Positions 38,050-47,288 are shown, numbered from the stretch's first letter. The stretch is 64,000 nt of DNA from Rhodopseudomonas palustris (GCA_016215605.1 JACRJB010000034.1:44130-108129); one strand, 5' to 3'. The notes: generated from the letters alone by a model not told the origin. Numbers and translations are program-made.

Positions 38050-38210
38050 CAGTTCGCGATATGAAGATGACGACGAACCCAGACGAGAACATGGGTCCTT
38101 GTTTCGAAAGAGAGGGCAAATCGAGCAACGAACACGGCGGCCATCAAGAACAGGAACAAAGCGCTTATCTCTTTCGCGCCTTCGGGAGACAACAAATAAT
38201 TTCCCATCAT
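38049..38210 (-). CDS. Small membrane protein (53 residues), unknown
   Basis: A short gene with tandem ATGs preceded by AGGAGAAGA, the best ribosome site in the islet. It starts 7 bases after the stop of the 158-residue membrane protein gene, so the two look translationally linked. The peptide begins MMGNYLLSPEGAKEIS, has one hydrophobic helix (ALFLFLMAAVFVARFAL, about 17-33) and a basic C-terminal tail (VWVRRHLHIAN). No family is recognised. Confidence 0.55.
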   Translation of the reverse strand: MMGNYLLSPEGAKEISALFLFLMAAVFVARFALSFETRTHVLVWVRRHLHIAN

Positions 38211-38217
38211 TCTTCTC

Positions 38218-38694
38218 CTAACCAGAGCTTCTCGCCACCTGTAGAGCTACCCCATCTTCCCCGCGCTCGGTTAACGAAATTGCCAGCTCTCCCATCAAAG
38301 TGATCATGCCGGCAAACGCCATGAAGGCAAGGTCATCCCGGAGGTCATTTAAACCAATAGGAGCCTTCATTTCTGCGAGTTCGGAGAACCTACTAATACC
38401 GTACGTCAAAACATAGACGTAGTAGAGACAGCCAAGCACAGTACAACCCTTGAACCAAGTTGGCGTTTGTTCCCTTACCAAACTGTAGAGAGCATTTCCA
38501 AAAGCGGCAGCAACTAAAACAATTACTACGAAAAAGAAGTCGCGAAATAGAAGGCGATCATTTGCAGCACTGGCGATTGCTACGAGATTAAATGTGGGCC
38601 GCATATGTACTGCGTGACACACCGGATACAATGCTATTAGTGCGGCAACTAACCAAATTCCAACCCGGATAACCGCACGCCATGCAATATTCAT
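38218..38694 (-). CDS. Four-helix membrane protein, unknown (islet gene)
   Basis: A 158-residue protein with about four hydrophobic segments (about 8-26, 50-70, 83-100 and 120-140), not recognised. Base composition is lower in GC than the neighbours and codon choice is less biased. An AAGGAT ribosome site precedes the ATG. A second small membrane-protein gene follows after 7 bases. The position inside the 21-bp-repeat islet suggests acquisition by transfer. Confidence 0.65.
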   Translation of the reverse strand: MNIAWRAVIRVGIWLVAALIALYPVCHAVHMRPTFNLVAIASAANDRLLFRDFFFVVIVLVAAAFGNALYSLVREQTPTWFKGCTVLGCLYYVYVLTYGISRFSELAEMKAPIGLNDLRDDLAFMAFAGMITLMGELAISLTERGEDGVALQVARSSG

Positions 38695-38946
38695 CAGTCA
38701 AATCCTTGTCAAATTAACGCAACCCTAGACAGCGAAATTTTTGACGTCAACTTGACCGTTCGAAGAACTAGCTAGTGGGGTATTATCTTATTGGACAGCA
38801 TTCGGAGACTTTACTCGGTTAGCAAATCGCATTGCCCAGTCTATGCTAAGAGAATCTCGACGCGCTTCTGCACTGCATCAAGACCGACTTATGCACCGCA
38901 CCAAGATCCACCAACAGCGATGGCCTGAAATAGGTCGCGGGGATCC

Positions 38947-38967
38947 GGTCACCCGGCCCGGGCCGGC
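38947..38967 (+). repeat. Right copy of 21-bp direct repeat (att-like)
   Basis: Identical to 37771-37791. On the minus strand it encodes the last residues (KPARAG) and stop of the gene at 38949-40349. Confidence 0.8.
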
Positions 38968-40349
38968 TTGCGGTCGACCACGACCATCGCGCTTTCCACC
39001 GCCCGGCGCATCAGCTGGGCGTAGTCGTGGCCGAACAGCACTTCGCAGAACCGGATCGCGGCGAGCGCCTGCATGTGGCGGAACGGCTTCACCCGGGCGT
39101 CGCAGCCGCGCAGCGACTGCACCAGAGCCTCTGTGGATTTCTCGACATATTGCTGCAGCTCGGAATAGGTCCGCAGCGTCATCTCGTTGATCGCCAGTTC
39201 GCTGGCGTAGTTGCGGCACACCGCGACGAAATCGATCAGCGCCGCCGCCTCGTCGACCTCGAGCTGGTCGACCCGGCTGTTGGCCGAGATTTCCTTGTCG
39301 GGCCGCTGCCGCAGCAGCCGCCGCACCCGGCCGGGCACGCTCTCGATCTCGGATTTCAGCGCATTGGAGATATCGACGCGGATCGCCGCGAGCCGCTTGC
39401 CCCAGGCCGAGTCCGTGCGCAGATCGAGTTCGGTGCGCAGCCCGCGGACGCCGTCATGGACCAGCTTCAGCTTCTCGGTGACGTTGCCATAGTGGCCGCG
39501 CTTCAGTTCGTCGCGCAGATCGGCGGTGAGCTGGGCGATGTCGTGGATCGCCATGGTGACGGCGACGCCATAAGGCGTCGCGGCGACCCGGATCTCGTCG
39601 TCGGAGCCCGCCACCTTGAGCGCCAGCCGGACGATCTGCCACGGCTGGGTCAGATGCTGCAGGATCATCGTCAGCGCGAACGGCAGCATGATCGGGGTCT
39701 GCAGCGCCGGCACGTTCAGCGACGCGATCATCGAATTGACTTGCGAGTCGCCGAAGGTCCGCAGATTGGACGACAATTTGCCGTCGAAGGTTTCCAGCGC
39801 CTCGCGATTGGCGAGCACCGCGCCGACCCCGGGCAGATCTTCGACCGTCGACGGCGGCCCGACCCGCGACATCGCGCGCTGCCGGTCGACGCCCTGCTCC
39901 GGATTGATCACCTTGTCGATCGCCTCGGCCGCCGCGAGCTGCAGCTTGCGGACCAGATCGTCGATCTGCGCCGCGGTGCCGCCGCGCAGGCTGATCAGCC
40001 CGCCCTCGAATTCGCGCACCTGCGTCGGAATCGCCTCGCGCGACAGCCATTGCCAGATCGAGGTCAGCGAGGCGCGGCGGACCTGGCCCGGCCGTGGCTG
40101 CTGGCTGTTGTCGATCAGGAACGGCTCGAGCACGCGGAACATCAGCCGCGCCGGATCGTCGGTGCGCGGCGCATCGTCTTCGTCGGAGCCGCGGACGATC
40201 TTGCGCAGTTCTTCGAGCACGAAGCTGGCGACCGCGACCTCTTCGCCGCGCTCCAGCGCGCGCTCGAACTCGCGCATCAGCAACGCCTGCGACTGCGGCG
40301 GGAGCTGGGCGAGGTAATCCCTCAGCCGTTCGGTCGGTGTCTGGCTCAT
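38949..40349 (-). CDS. Conserved hypothetical protein (466 residues)
   Basis: A large soluble, mainly helical protein with no motif I can name. It opens MSQTPTERLRDYLAQLPPQSQALLMREFERAL, contains acidic linkers (GSDEDDAPRTDDPA) and many amphipathic helices, and ends in the att-like repeat. No signal peptide or membrane helix is seen. The ATG at 40349 is chosen because the upstream extension is low-complexity; no strong ribosome site is visible. The 3' end may have been rebuilt by the islet's integration. Confidence 0.7.
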   Translation of the reverse strand: MSQTPTERLRDYLAQLPPQSQALLMREFERALERGEEVAVASFVLEELRKIVRGSDEDDAPRTDDPARLMFRVLEPFLIDNSQQPRPGQVRRASLTSIWQWLSREAIPTQVREFEGGLISLRGGTAAQIDDLVRKLQLAAAEAIDKVINPEQGVDRQRAMSRVGPPSTVEDLPGVGAVLANREALETFDGKLSSNLRTFGDSQVNSMIASLNVPALQTPIMLPFALTMILQHLTQPWQIVRLALKVAGSDDEIRVAATPYGVAVTMAIHDIAQLTADLRDELKRGHYGNVTEKLKLVHDGVRGLRTELDLRTDSAWGKRLAAIRVDISNALKSEIESVPGRVRRLLRQRPDKEISANSRVDQLEVDEAAALIDFVAVCRNYASELAINEMTLRTYSELQQYVEKSTEALVQSLRGCDARVKPFRHMQALAAIRFCEVLFGHDYAQLMRRAVESAMVVVDRKPARAG

Positions 40350-40564
40350 GCGCCCGAAAATCTGCACGCTTGTGGTGGCGCCGGCCGCACCAGGTGCCGC
40401 CAGGACGCTACTCTCAGAGATAACAGCAGCGGTGTTAAGAAGGAGTTGAGGCAGACCCAAATCGCACAGGCCTGAGGCTCCACATCAACCGCAAGTAATC
40501 GCCGCAAGGCGTTGCGGGCGCTCGACAATCTCGATCGATGCGGGAGCTTCCGAGGGCTGACGGC

Positions 40565-41050
40565 TCAGCTCGCCGCCGTCCACGGCCCGTCGTTCGTACG
40601 GCAAGCGGTGCCGCGCGCGATCTCGAGCTGGCCGCCGACCGTGACGGTGTGGGAAAAGCCGCGGCAGGTTTCGCCCTGCTTGGCATAGGCCGGCCCCGGG
40701 ACGATGTTGCCGTAGCGGCCGGAGGACGAGTTCTTCCACGGCACCGGCGCGCCGGATTCGCCGTGGTCGAGCGCTTCGAGTTCGGCCGCATAGGCCAACC
40801 GGCGATCCTCGGCATTCAGCAAGGCGCCGATCTTCGACCCGATCAGGCCACCCATCGCGGCATTGTCGACCGCGGCCGCGGCGCCGTCGCCGGTCCGGCC
40901 GAAATCCGGGGTGACGTTGCTGGTGAAGGAATCCATCCGCGCGGCGAGATTGGTGGTGCGGTCGCAACCGGCGAGCGCCAGCGCGCCGAGCAGCAGCAGC
41001 GCCGCAGCAGGCTTCGCAGTGCCAGATGTCGCACGCGGACCCGTCGTCAT
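40565..41050 (-). CDS. Lipoprotein with 17-kDa-antigen-like C-terminal region
   Basis: A 161-residue predicted lipoprotein: signal sequence with lipobox LALAGC (about 25-30, lipid-bearing Cys30). A glycine-rich segment (MGGLIGSKIGALLNAEDRRLAYAA) resembles the glycine-zipper of 17-kDa surface antigens, and WKNSSSGRYGNIVPG with CRGFSHTV is the RT0821-type C-terminal region. ATG at 41050, after GGGGAT. Outer-membrane location is inferred. Confidence 0.72.
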   Translation of the reverse strand: MTTGPRATSGTAKPAAALLLLGALALAGCDRTTNLAARMDSFTSNVTPDFGRTGDGAAAAVDNAAMGGLIGSKIGALLNAEDRRLAYAAELEALDHGESGAPVPWKNSSSGRYGNIVPGPAYAKQGETCRGFSHTVTVGGQLEIARGTACRTNDGPWTAAS

Positions 41051-41154
41051 CCCGATCCCCACTTCGTTCCCCACCAACGTTGTAGCGCGAAATTCCTAAC
41101 GCTCAAGGCAACGGAGCGACAAATTCTGGCGACGCTGTGGCAGCCGCCGGTTCG

Positions 41155-42552
41155 TTATGCCGCAGGCAGCGTCAGTTCCGCGCGCAGGCCGCCGATCGGG
41201 GCGTGACCGAGGATCAGCTCGCCGCCGTACAGCGCAGCCAGATCGACCACGATGGCGAGGCCGAGGCCGGAGCCGGGCTTGCTTTCGTCGAGCCGCTGGC
41301 CGCGGCGGGCGACCTGGGCGCGCTCCGCCGCCGACAGGCCGCGGCCGTCGTCGTCGACGATGATGCGCAGCTGCGGGGTCGCGCCGCGCTCGGCGGTCAC
41401 TTCGATGAACACCCGGCTCGCCGCCCATTTGCAGGCGTTGTCGACCAGGTTGCCGACCATCTCCTCGAGGTCCTGCTTCTCGCCGCGGAATTTGAGGCCG
41501 CCGGCAATCTCGGCGCGGACCTGGATGTCGCGGTCGCGGTGGATCTTCTCCATGGTCCGGCGCAGGCCTTCGATCACCGGCTCGACTTCGGTGATGGTGC
41601 CGACCACCGTCAGCCGCGCCGCGATCCGCGCCCGCTCCAGATGATGCGCGACCTGGCTGCGCATGATCTCGGCCTGCTCCAGCACCTTGGCGGCGAACGG
41701 ATCGCCCTGGCGCGTCGCCGCCTCGTTGACCAGCACCGAAAGCGGCGTCTTGATCGCGTGGGCGAGATTGCCGACGTGGGTGCGCGAGCGCTCGACGATC
41801 TCGCGGTTGGCGTCGATCAGCGCGTTGGTCTCGCGCGCCAGCGGCGCGATCTCGACTGGAAACCGGCCGACCAGCCGCTCGGCGCGGCCGGAGCGGATGT
41901 CGGCGATCGAGTCGGAAATCCGCTTCAGCGGCGCCAGGCCGAACCGCACCTGGAAGATCGTGGTCAGCACCAGGCCGATCGACAACGCGATGAAGGTCCC
42001 TGCGAGGTAATAGTCGAAGGTCCTTGTTTCCTCGAAGATTTCGGTGGCGTCGCCGGCCACCGTGACGACGAATTTGCCGTCGGCGCCGAGATCGACCGGG
42101 CGTTCGACCATGCGCAGCGTCTGGCCTTCCGGGCCGTCGACATAGCCCTGCCGGACCCCCGACGGACCGAGCTCGACGCCCTGATCCTCCAGCTTCGGCA
42201 GCTTGCGGTCCCACAGCGAGCGCGACGCGCGCGGATCGATCTTGTCGGTGTCGGTGCGGACGATCTGCCAGTACCAGCCCGACAGCGGCAGATCGAACAG
42301 CGGCTCGCCGATCGACTGGAACTGGTCGGGCGCCGCATCCGGCGTCGCGACCTCGGCGATGATGGTGCGCAGATAGAGATTGAGCCGGCGGTCGAAGGCG
42401 CGTTCGGAGGCCTGGCGGTACACCGACGACAGCACGATGCCGGTGATCGCCAGGATCACCACGACCCAAGCGGTCGCGGACAGGAACAGCCGCGTGGCCA
42501 GCGAGCTGCCGCGGCGGCGCGGCGGTTTGGCAGCGGTGGCCGAGCCCGGCAT
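41155..42552 (-). CDS. feuQ: FeuQ-like sensor histidine kinase
   Basis: Inner-membrane kinase of 465 residues, partner of the regulator just upstream. Helices at about 25-45 and 182-202 flank a periplasmic domain of about 135 residues; a HAMP linker follows. HisKA has His265 in NLAHAIKTPLSVL; the ATPase domain shows NLVDNACKWA, DDDGRGLS and GSGLGLAIVVDLAALYGGEL. It resembles PhoQ/FeuQ kinases of rhizobia, linked there to osmotic adaptation and iron uptake. Gap to the regulator gene: 45 bases. Confidence 0.85.
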   Translation of the reverse strand: MPGSATAAKPPRRRGSSLATRLFLSATAWVVVILAITGIVLSSVYRQASERAFDRRLNLYLRTIIAEVATPDAAPDQFQSIGEPLFDLPLSGWYWQIVRTDTDKIDPRASRSLWDRKLPKLEDQGVELGPSGVRQGYVDGPEGQTLRMVERPVDLGADGKFVVTVAGDATEIFEETRTFDYYLAGTFIALSIGLVLTTIFQVRFGLAPLKRISDSIADIRSGRAERLVGRFPVEIAPLARETNALIDANREIVERSRTHVGNLAHAIKTPLSVLVNEAATRQGDPFAAKVLEQAEIMRSQVAHHLERARIAARLTVVGTITEVEPVIEGLRRTMEKIHRDRDIQVRAEIAGGLKFRGEKQDLEEMVGNLVDNACKWAASRVFIEVTAERGATPQLRIIVDDDGRGLSAAERAQVARRGQRLDESKPGSGLGLAIVVDLAALYGGELILGHAPIGGLRAELTLPAA

Positions 42553-42597
42553 CAGACCTGGATCTGCAGCAACGCCCTGCCCCGGTCGTGCATGGGG

Positions 42598-43272
42598 CTA
42601 ATGGGCTTCGGCCGGCGGCGGCGTCAGCAGATAGCCGAGGCCGCGCACGGTCTGGATGATGTCGACGTCGAGCTTCTTGCGGATGCGACCGACGAACACC
42701 TCGATGGTGTTGCTGTCGCGGTCGAAGTCCTGATCGTACAGATGCTCGACCAGTTCGGTGCGCGACACCACGCGCCCGGAATGGTGCATCAGATAGGCCA
42801 GCAGCCGGTACTCGTGCGAGGTCAGCTTGACCGGATGGCCGCCGACGCTGACGCGCCCGGTGCGGGTGTCGAGCGAGACCGGGCCGCAGGTCAGTTCGGA
42901 CTGGGCGTGGCCGGCGCTGCGGCGGAGCAGCGCGCGGATCCGCGCCAGCACTTCTTCGAGATGGAACGGCTTGGCGACGTAGTCGTCGGCGCCGGCGTCG
43001 AAGCCCTGCACCTTGTCGCTCCAGCGGTCGCGCGCGGTGAGGATCAGCACCGGCATCGCGCGGCTGTTGCGCCGCCACGCTTCCAGCACCGAAATGCCGT
43101 CCATCTTCGGCAGGCCGATGTCCAGCACCACCGCATCGTAGGGTTCGGTGTCGCCGAGGAAATGGCCTTCCTCGCCGTCGAAGGCGCGGTCCACCACGTA
43201 GCCGGCGTCGGTGAGCGCGGTGGTGAGCTGGCGGTTGAGATCGGGATCATCTTCGACGACGAGCAGCCGCAC
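42598..43272 (-). CDS. feuP: FeuP-like OmpR-family response regulator
   Basis: A 224-residue regulator. The receiver domain begins MRLLVVEDDPDLNRQL, with phosphorylated Asp51 (VVLDIGLPKMDG) and Lys in YVAKPFH. The C-terminal winged helix (about 125-218) has LTSHEYRLLAYLMHHSGRVVSRTELVEHLYDQ. DGEEGHFLGDTEPYDAV matches the FeuP/PhoP subgroup as I remember it. It forms a two-gene leftward operon with feuQ. Confidence 0.88.
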   Translation of the reverse strand: MRLLVVEDDPDLNRQLTTALTDAGYVVDRAFDGEEGHFLGDTEPYDAVVLDIGLPKMDGISVLEAWRRNSRAMPVLILTARDRWSDKVQGFDAGADDYVAKPFHLEEVLARIRALLRRSAGHAQSELTCGPVSLDTRTGRVSVGGHPVKLTSHEYRLLAYLMHHSGRVVSRTELVEHLYDQDFDRDSNTIEVFVGRIRKKLDVDIIQTVRGLGYLLTPPPAEAH

Positions 43273-43368
43273 GTTGAACTCCGCTCTTTCGATTCACGGG
43301 CAATGTTACCGGCGTGAAGATGAGCGGCGGCGCCGTGAATGACCGATGAACAACGCCGCCTCGCGTCA

Positions 43369-43941
43369 TTACTTTTTCTTCACGACGGCCTTCACCAGCT
43401 TCTCGATCACGCCGGGGCTGTCCTGCCCGGTGGCGGCGCAGACCTTTTCGCGGGTCCGGCCACTGACGTAGACGCCTAGCACGCCGAATCGGAAAGCCCA
43501 ATAGGTCGCCAGCAGCGCGGTGGCGCCGATCAGCGCGTTGATGGTCTGGATGTCGCCGGTCCAGAATTCGTGCACCAGCACGGCCCACAGCGCGGCGCAT
43601 TCCATCGTCAGCTCCCAGGCATAGGCCGGCCGCCACCAGCGCTGAAACGGATCGCTCGCCGTCAGCTCGGCGCGGATCGTGGCCTGGGTCTCGCTGATCG
43701 CGATGCGCTGGGTCTCGGCCTCGGCGCGGATCAGTTCGGCCCAGCGCGCCTCGGCCTCGGCGATCTTGTCCGGGTCGGCAGCGGGCAGCGAGGTCTGCAC
43801 CGCGGCCGGCGTCGGCGCCGGCGCGCCGAGCACCTCGGACAGGATCTGCCCGGCCGCACCGCCGAGCGGGCCGCCGAGCGCACTGCCGAGCATCGGCGCG
43901 CCGAGCGTGATCACCTGTTTGGCGAGATCGCTCCAATCCAT
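43369..43941 (-). CDS. GTA-type holin (3TM holin for gene-transfer release)
   Basis: A 190-residue protein of the three-helix holin family that permeabilises the inner membrane so endolysin can reach the wall. It opens with MDWSDLAKQVITLGAPMLGSALGGPLGGAAG. SDPFQRWWRPAYAWELTMECAALW in the middle is typical, followed by two helices (about 110-130 and 137-158) and a basic tail (KLVKAVVKKK). The start lies 2 bases after the endolysin stop, making a lysis pair. Confidence 0.85.
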   Translation of the reverse strand: MDWSDLAKQVITLGAPMLGSALGGPLGGAAGQILSEVLGAPAPTPAAVQTSLPAADPDKIAEAEARWAELIRAEAETQRIAISETQATIRAELTASDPFQRWWRPAYAWELTMECAALWAVLVHEFWTGDIQTINALIGATALLATYWAFRFGVLGVYVSGRTREKVCAATGQDSPGVIEKLVKAVVKKK

Positions 43942-43943
43942 GG

Positions 43944-44696
43944 TCAGCTCCTCTTGAAGGCCGCGGCCAGCGCGGCGATGAAATGGCGAACCCGCGACGG
44001 CGGCGGCGCGGAGGCCGGCGCCGACGCGGGCAGCTCCGGCGCGAGCGGCGGCGACGCGGCGACGATCGGCGCATCGCCCAGCGCCGCCTTCCAGCGCGCC
44101 AGCCACGCCTTGCGCTGCGCCAGCCCGATCGTGCCGCCGTTCAGCCGCCGCGTGACGCCGACGACATCGTCGGCGCGGGCGAACGGCAGACAGCCGCAGG
44201 CGATGAAATCGGCGACGCCGCACAGCAGGAAATAGCGTGGATCGTTGACGAGGTCGGGCTGCCGCACCAGGTCGAGCCCGGTCGCCCTGGCGAGCCGCGC
44301 ATAGCCCTCGCGGCCGGTGGTCTGCGCCGCGCCGCGGCCGCGGAAATTCCAGCCATCGTCGGAGCCGGGCGCATTGCCCATCCGGCCGTTGTGGGCCTTG
44401 TTGGCGAGCGCGCGCGGCGCGTGTGCGTAGGGCGCGGCGCTCGCCGGCGTGCGGAAGCGCGACGGCCACACCTGCATCATCCGCGCCGCCGTGTAGTTCA
44501 GATTCTCGACCACGTCGCGGCCCGCGCCGCATTCGTGGCTGATCTGCGCCATCACATGCGCGACCAGCAGCGGCGTATCGATGCCGAAGCGGGCGAACAC
44601 TTGCGGGGCCGACGCGATCATGCCCGCGGTCAGTCCCGGGATATTGCGGTCGCCATCGGGCCAAAGGCGAACAAGAACGGAGCCGAACTGATTCAT
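43944..44696 (-). CDS. Endolysin, GH19 chitinase-like muramidase
   Basis: A 250-residue predicted peptidoglycan hydrolase of the phage/GTA type. The catalytic region (about 15-190) includes VAHVMAQISHECGAG with the general-acid Glu, NFRGRGAAQTTGREGYARL (second acidic/glycine-rich motif) and RRLNGGTIG. The last 50 residues are Ala/Pro-rich with an amphipathic end (HFIAALAAAFKRS). ATG at 44696 preferred; the frame extends upstream without support. It pairs with the holin. Confidence 0.82.
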   Translation of the reverse strand: MNQFGSVLVRLWPDGDRNIPGLTAGMIASAPQVFARFGIDTPLLVAHVMAQISHECGAGRDVVENLNYTAARMMQVWPSRFRTPASAAPYAHAPRALANKAHNGRMGNAPGSDDGWNFRGRGAAQTTGREGYARLARATGLDLVRQPDLVNDPRYFLLCGVADFIACGCLPFARADDVVGVTRRLNGGTIGLAQRKAWLARWKAALGDAPIVAASPPLAPELPASAPASAPPPSRVRHFIAALAAAFKRS

Positions 44697-44988
44697 TGCT
44701 GATTTCGGGCGCACGCGCGCCCGCCTCCAAGCCGGTGGCTGCTGATCGCTCACGTCAAGGTTGTTGAAATCCGGGCGCCGGCCTCGCGCGCAACACAAGC
44801 GACCGACGAATAAGCCCCGCGGAATGGGACGAATTGCAGAATCCGCCGGCGAAAGTGACGGTAATCACTTTCGATGTTGTCACCTCCAAGACGCAACTAA
44901 CTGTCAATTGATACCAGTGCAATTACTCGAATACCAACCGCGATCGTCGACCGCAGCTAATCACTTCCGCCGCGTGCAGCTGCCTGCT

Positions 44989-46206
44989 ATGGCAACAGCC
45001 ATGCTGGTCGCGCCCGCTCGAAATCAGGAAATCGAAGCGCTTCGCGGCGTCGCGATCCTGTTGGTCCTTTATGGACACATGGGAAGCCTGCTGGTCGGCG
45101 AAACGTTGTACGGCCTGTCGCGCGAGTTTCTGCAGCCGGGCACCGGCGTCGACCTGTTCTTCTGCATCTCGGGCTACGTCATCACCCGCCATCTGATCCG
45201 CGAGCCGCGGACGGAGCGGAGCTGGTCGGCGTTCGCGCAATTCGCCGGACCGTTCTGGATCCGGCGCTTCTTCCGGCTGGCGCCGTCGGCCTGGCTCTGG
45301 CTGGCCGTTCTGCTCGTCTTCTCGTATGTCGTCGACGACACGCTGAACTTCACGCGCAATCTCTACCACACCGTCGCCGCGTTCTTTCAGCTCGCCAACT
45401 TCCACCTCTACGAATGCCGCAGCGCGGCGACCCAAGTGGTGTGCGGGCGGCCCGGCTACTACTGGAGCCTGGCGCTCGAAGAGCAGTTCTACATCCTGTT
45501 TCCGTTCATGCTGGTGTTCCTGACGCGGCGGATGCTGCTGGTCGCCGTCGTCGCGATCATCCTGCTGCAGGTGTTCTCCGAACGAAACGCGCTGATGTGG
45601 CTGATCCGCACCGACGCGCTGGCGTTCGGCGTGCTGATCGCCCTGTTGCAGCAATCGCCGGGCTATGCCGGGCTGGCGCCGCGCTGGCTCAGCCGGCCGT
45701 GGCTGCAATGGCTGCCGTTCGCGGTCTGCGTCGCGGTGATCGCCTGCATCGAGGCGCCGGCTTTCTTCAACGGCTTCACCGGGCGCTACGCCACCGGCAT
45801 CGTCGCCGTCACCTCGGCGGTGCTGATCTGGCTGTCGAGTTTCGAGTCCGGCTTCGCCGTCCCGGCCGGCCGGTTCAGCCGCGTGCTGATCTATTTCGGC
45901 ACGCGCTCCTACGCGCTGTATCTGATCCACGTGCCGACCAGCTGGATCGTGCCGCGGCTGCTTCAAAGCGCGATCGGTCACCCGGCCGATCCGGTGACGT
46001 CGTGCATCGCGGTCTACGCGGCGACGATGGCGGCCACCGAACTCAACTACCGCTATCTCGAGACGCCGCTGCGGCGCTACGGCGCCAAGGTCGCCGACCG
46101 CTTCAGGAATCTGCGCTATGTCGAGCCGGCGCCCGCAGCGACCAGGGACGCCGCGCCGGCCGTCGCGCGGCCCCCCGCGGCCACAGCGGCGGTCGAAGCC
46201 GGCTGA
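44989..46206 (+). CDS. Acyltransferase family 3 (OafA/YrhL-like) membrane protein
   Basis: Inner-membrane O-acyltransferase of 405 residues with about 10 helices, the type that acetylates LPS O-antigen or other surface glycans. Family motifs: RNQEIEALRGVAILLVLYGH (catalytic His), DLFFCISGYVITRHLI, FWIRRFFRLAPSAW, and WSLALEEQFYILFPF. The Ala/Pro-rich C-terminal tail is cytoplasmic. The start is the first ATG before the family N-terminus; no clear ribosome site is seen. It is convergent with the cytidylyltransferase gene (6-base gap). Confidence 0.87.
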   Translation: MATAMLVAPARNQEIEALRGVAILLVLYGHMGSLLVGETLYGLSREFLQPGTGVDLFFCISGYVITRHLIREPRTERSWSAFAQFAGPFWIRRFFRLAPSAWLWLAVLLVFSYVVDDTLNFTRNLYHTVAAFFQLANFHLYECRSAATQVVCGRPGYYWSLALEEQFYILFPFMLVFLTRRMLLVAVVAIILLQVFSERNALMWLIRTDALAFGVLIALLQQSPGYAGLAPRWLSRPWLQWLPFAVCVAVIACIEAPAFFNGFTGRYATGIVAVTSAVLIWLSSFESGFAVPAGRFSRVLIYFGTRSYALYLIHVPTSWIVPRLLQSAIGHPADPVTSCIAVYAATMAATELNYRYLETPLRRYGAKVADRFRNLRYVEPAPAATRDAAPAVARPPAATAAVEAG

Positions 46207-46212
46207 GGCGTC

Positions 46213-46905
46213 TCAATCCTGCGGCGTGCGCGCCGACAGCAAGCGTTCGGCGGCCTCGAAGTCGCTGAGATGGTCGATGTCGATCGCGTCCGACGCCTCC
46301 ATCAGATAGCCCGCGACCTTCTCGCCGTAGATTTCGCCGCTGCGCAGCAGCTCGCGCCGGACCACCCACAGCGCGCCGTTGTCGATCACCGCGGGAGGCA
46401 GCTCGTTGCGCGGCATGTACATGTGCGCCGTCGAGAAGAACGGCTGCAGCAGATCGCCCTGCGCGTTCCAGCACCAGTACGGATGCGTGGCGGCGCGCGA
46501 CACCGCCGCCACCGTGTCCGCGCCGGTCTTTCTGAACAGTTCCACCGCCTCGTCGATATGCTGCGACCGCCGCAGCGGCGAGGTCGCCTGCAGGATCACG
46601 ACGGCCTCGACCGTGGTGCCGGTGTTCTCCAGCCAATCGACCGCATGGCTCAGCGCGTCGGTGATCACCGCATCGTCGGTGGCGAGTTCGGCCGGACGCA
46701 GGAACGGCACCTCGGCGCCGCATTCGGCGGCGTGCCGGGCGATCTCGGCGTCATCGGTCGACACGATGGTCCGCGACAGCGCCCGCGCACCGTGCGCCGC
46801 CTCGATCGAATAGCCGATCAGCGGCTTGCCCAGCAGCGGCCGGACATTCTTCCCCGGCAACCGCTTCGACCCGCCCCGCGCCAGGATGATTCCAACGACA
46901 GACAT
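46213..46905 (-). CDS. CMP-sialic-acid-type cytidylyltransferase (NeuA/PseF family)
   Basis: Activates a nonulosonic acid (sialic, legionaminic, pseudaminic) or related sugar with CTP. At 230 residues it has GIILARGGSKRLPGKN (nucleotide loop), LQATSPLRRSQHIDEAV, and the metal-binding DAIDIDHLSDFE near the C-terminus. No nonulosonate synthase is in the window, so the sugar is unknown and the partner genes must be elsewhere. It is part of a glycan-type cassette between the lysis genes and the tail genes of the GTA-like cluster. Confidence 0.87.
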   Translation of the reverse strand: MSVVGIILARGGSKRLPGKNVRPLLGKPLIGYSIEAAHGARALSRTIVSTDDAEIARHAAECGAEVPFLRPAELATDDAVITDALSHAVDWLENTGTTVEAVVILQATSPLRRSQHIDEAVELFRKTGADTVAAVSRAATHPYWCWNAQGDLLQPFFSTAHMYMPRNELPPAVIDNGALWVVRRELLRSGEIYGEKVAGYLMEASDAIDIDHLSDFEAAERLLSARTPQD

Positions 46906-47288
46906 TCAAACCCGCTCCCCGCGACCAACCATCGACCCAACCGCTCCAGCGGCAGCGCCGCAGAGCCGTAAGTCGGAATCCGGCGGCTGTGAAGGTGGAA
47001 CGGTGGAAACGCAAATGGCGCGATGCTGAATCCTCCAATCCCGAATTCGGGACGGGAAAGTCGTTCCAGCAATTTGAGGCCTCCTTCAAGCAGCAGCACG
47101 CATCTTTAGTTGAATGATTACAATATTCTACCTGAAGCTTTACACGCAACGCTTGCTCAACTAGCCTCCCACCTCCTCATCTATCGGTTGCGTGATTTTA
47201 TACCTAGTCCATCGACTTCGACACGAAGTACCCATTGCGCGTCCGGTAGAGGGCTGGCGCGCTCTTTTTCGAGCGAGCGCAAAAAATT
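46906..47288. other. Intergenic region upstream of the GSCFA gene
   Basis: About 383 bases between divergent genes, AT-richer over 47080-47290. No gene is supported. It presumably carries both promoters. No repeat of the dispersed families is seen. Confidence 0.45.

Larger units (their letters stand above)
37771..38967. mobile_element. Lower-GC islet bounded by a 21-bp direct repeat
   Basis: A stretch of about 1.2 kb, visibly poorer in GC than its surroundings, is flanked by identical 21-base copies (37771-37791 and 38947-38967). The right copy is the last codons and stop of the gene at 38949-40349, so the left copy is a duplicate of that 3' end, as site-specific integration would leave. It carries one to three small membrane-protein genes and no integrase or transposase. 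The label mobile element is an inference. Confidence 0.5.

Noticed and set aside
37792..38946. Integrase or transposase gene in the 21-bp-repeat islet
   Set aside because: None of the frames resembles a recombinase; the islet can only be called mobile from its borders and composition.
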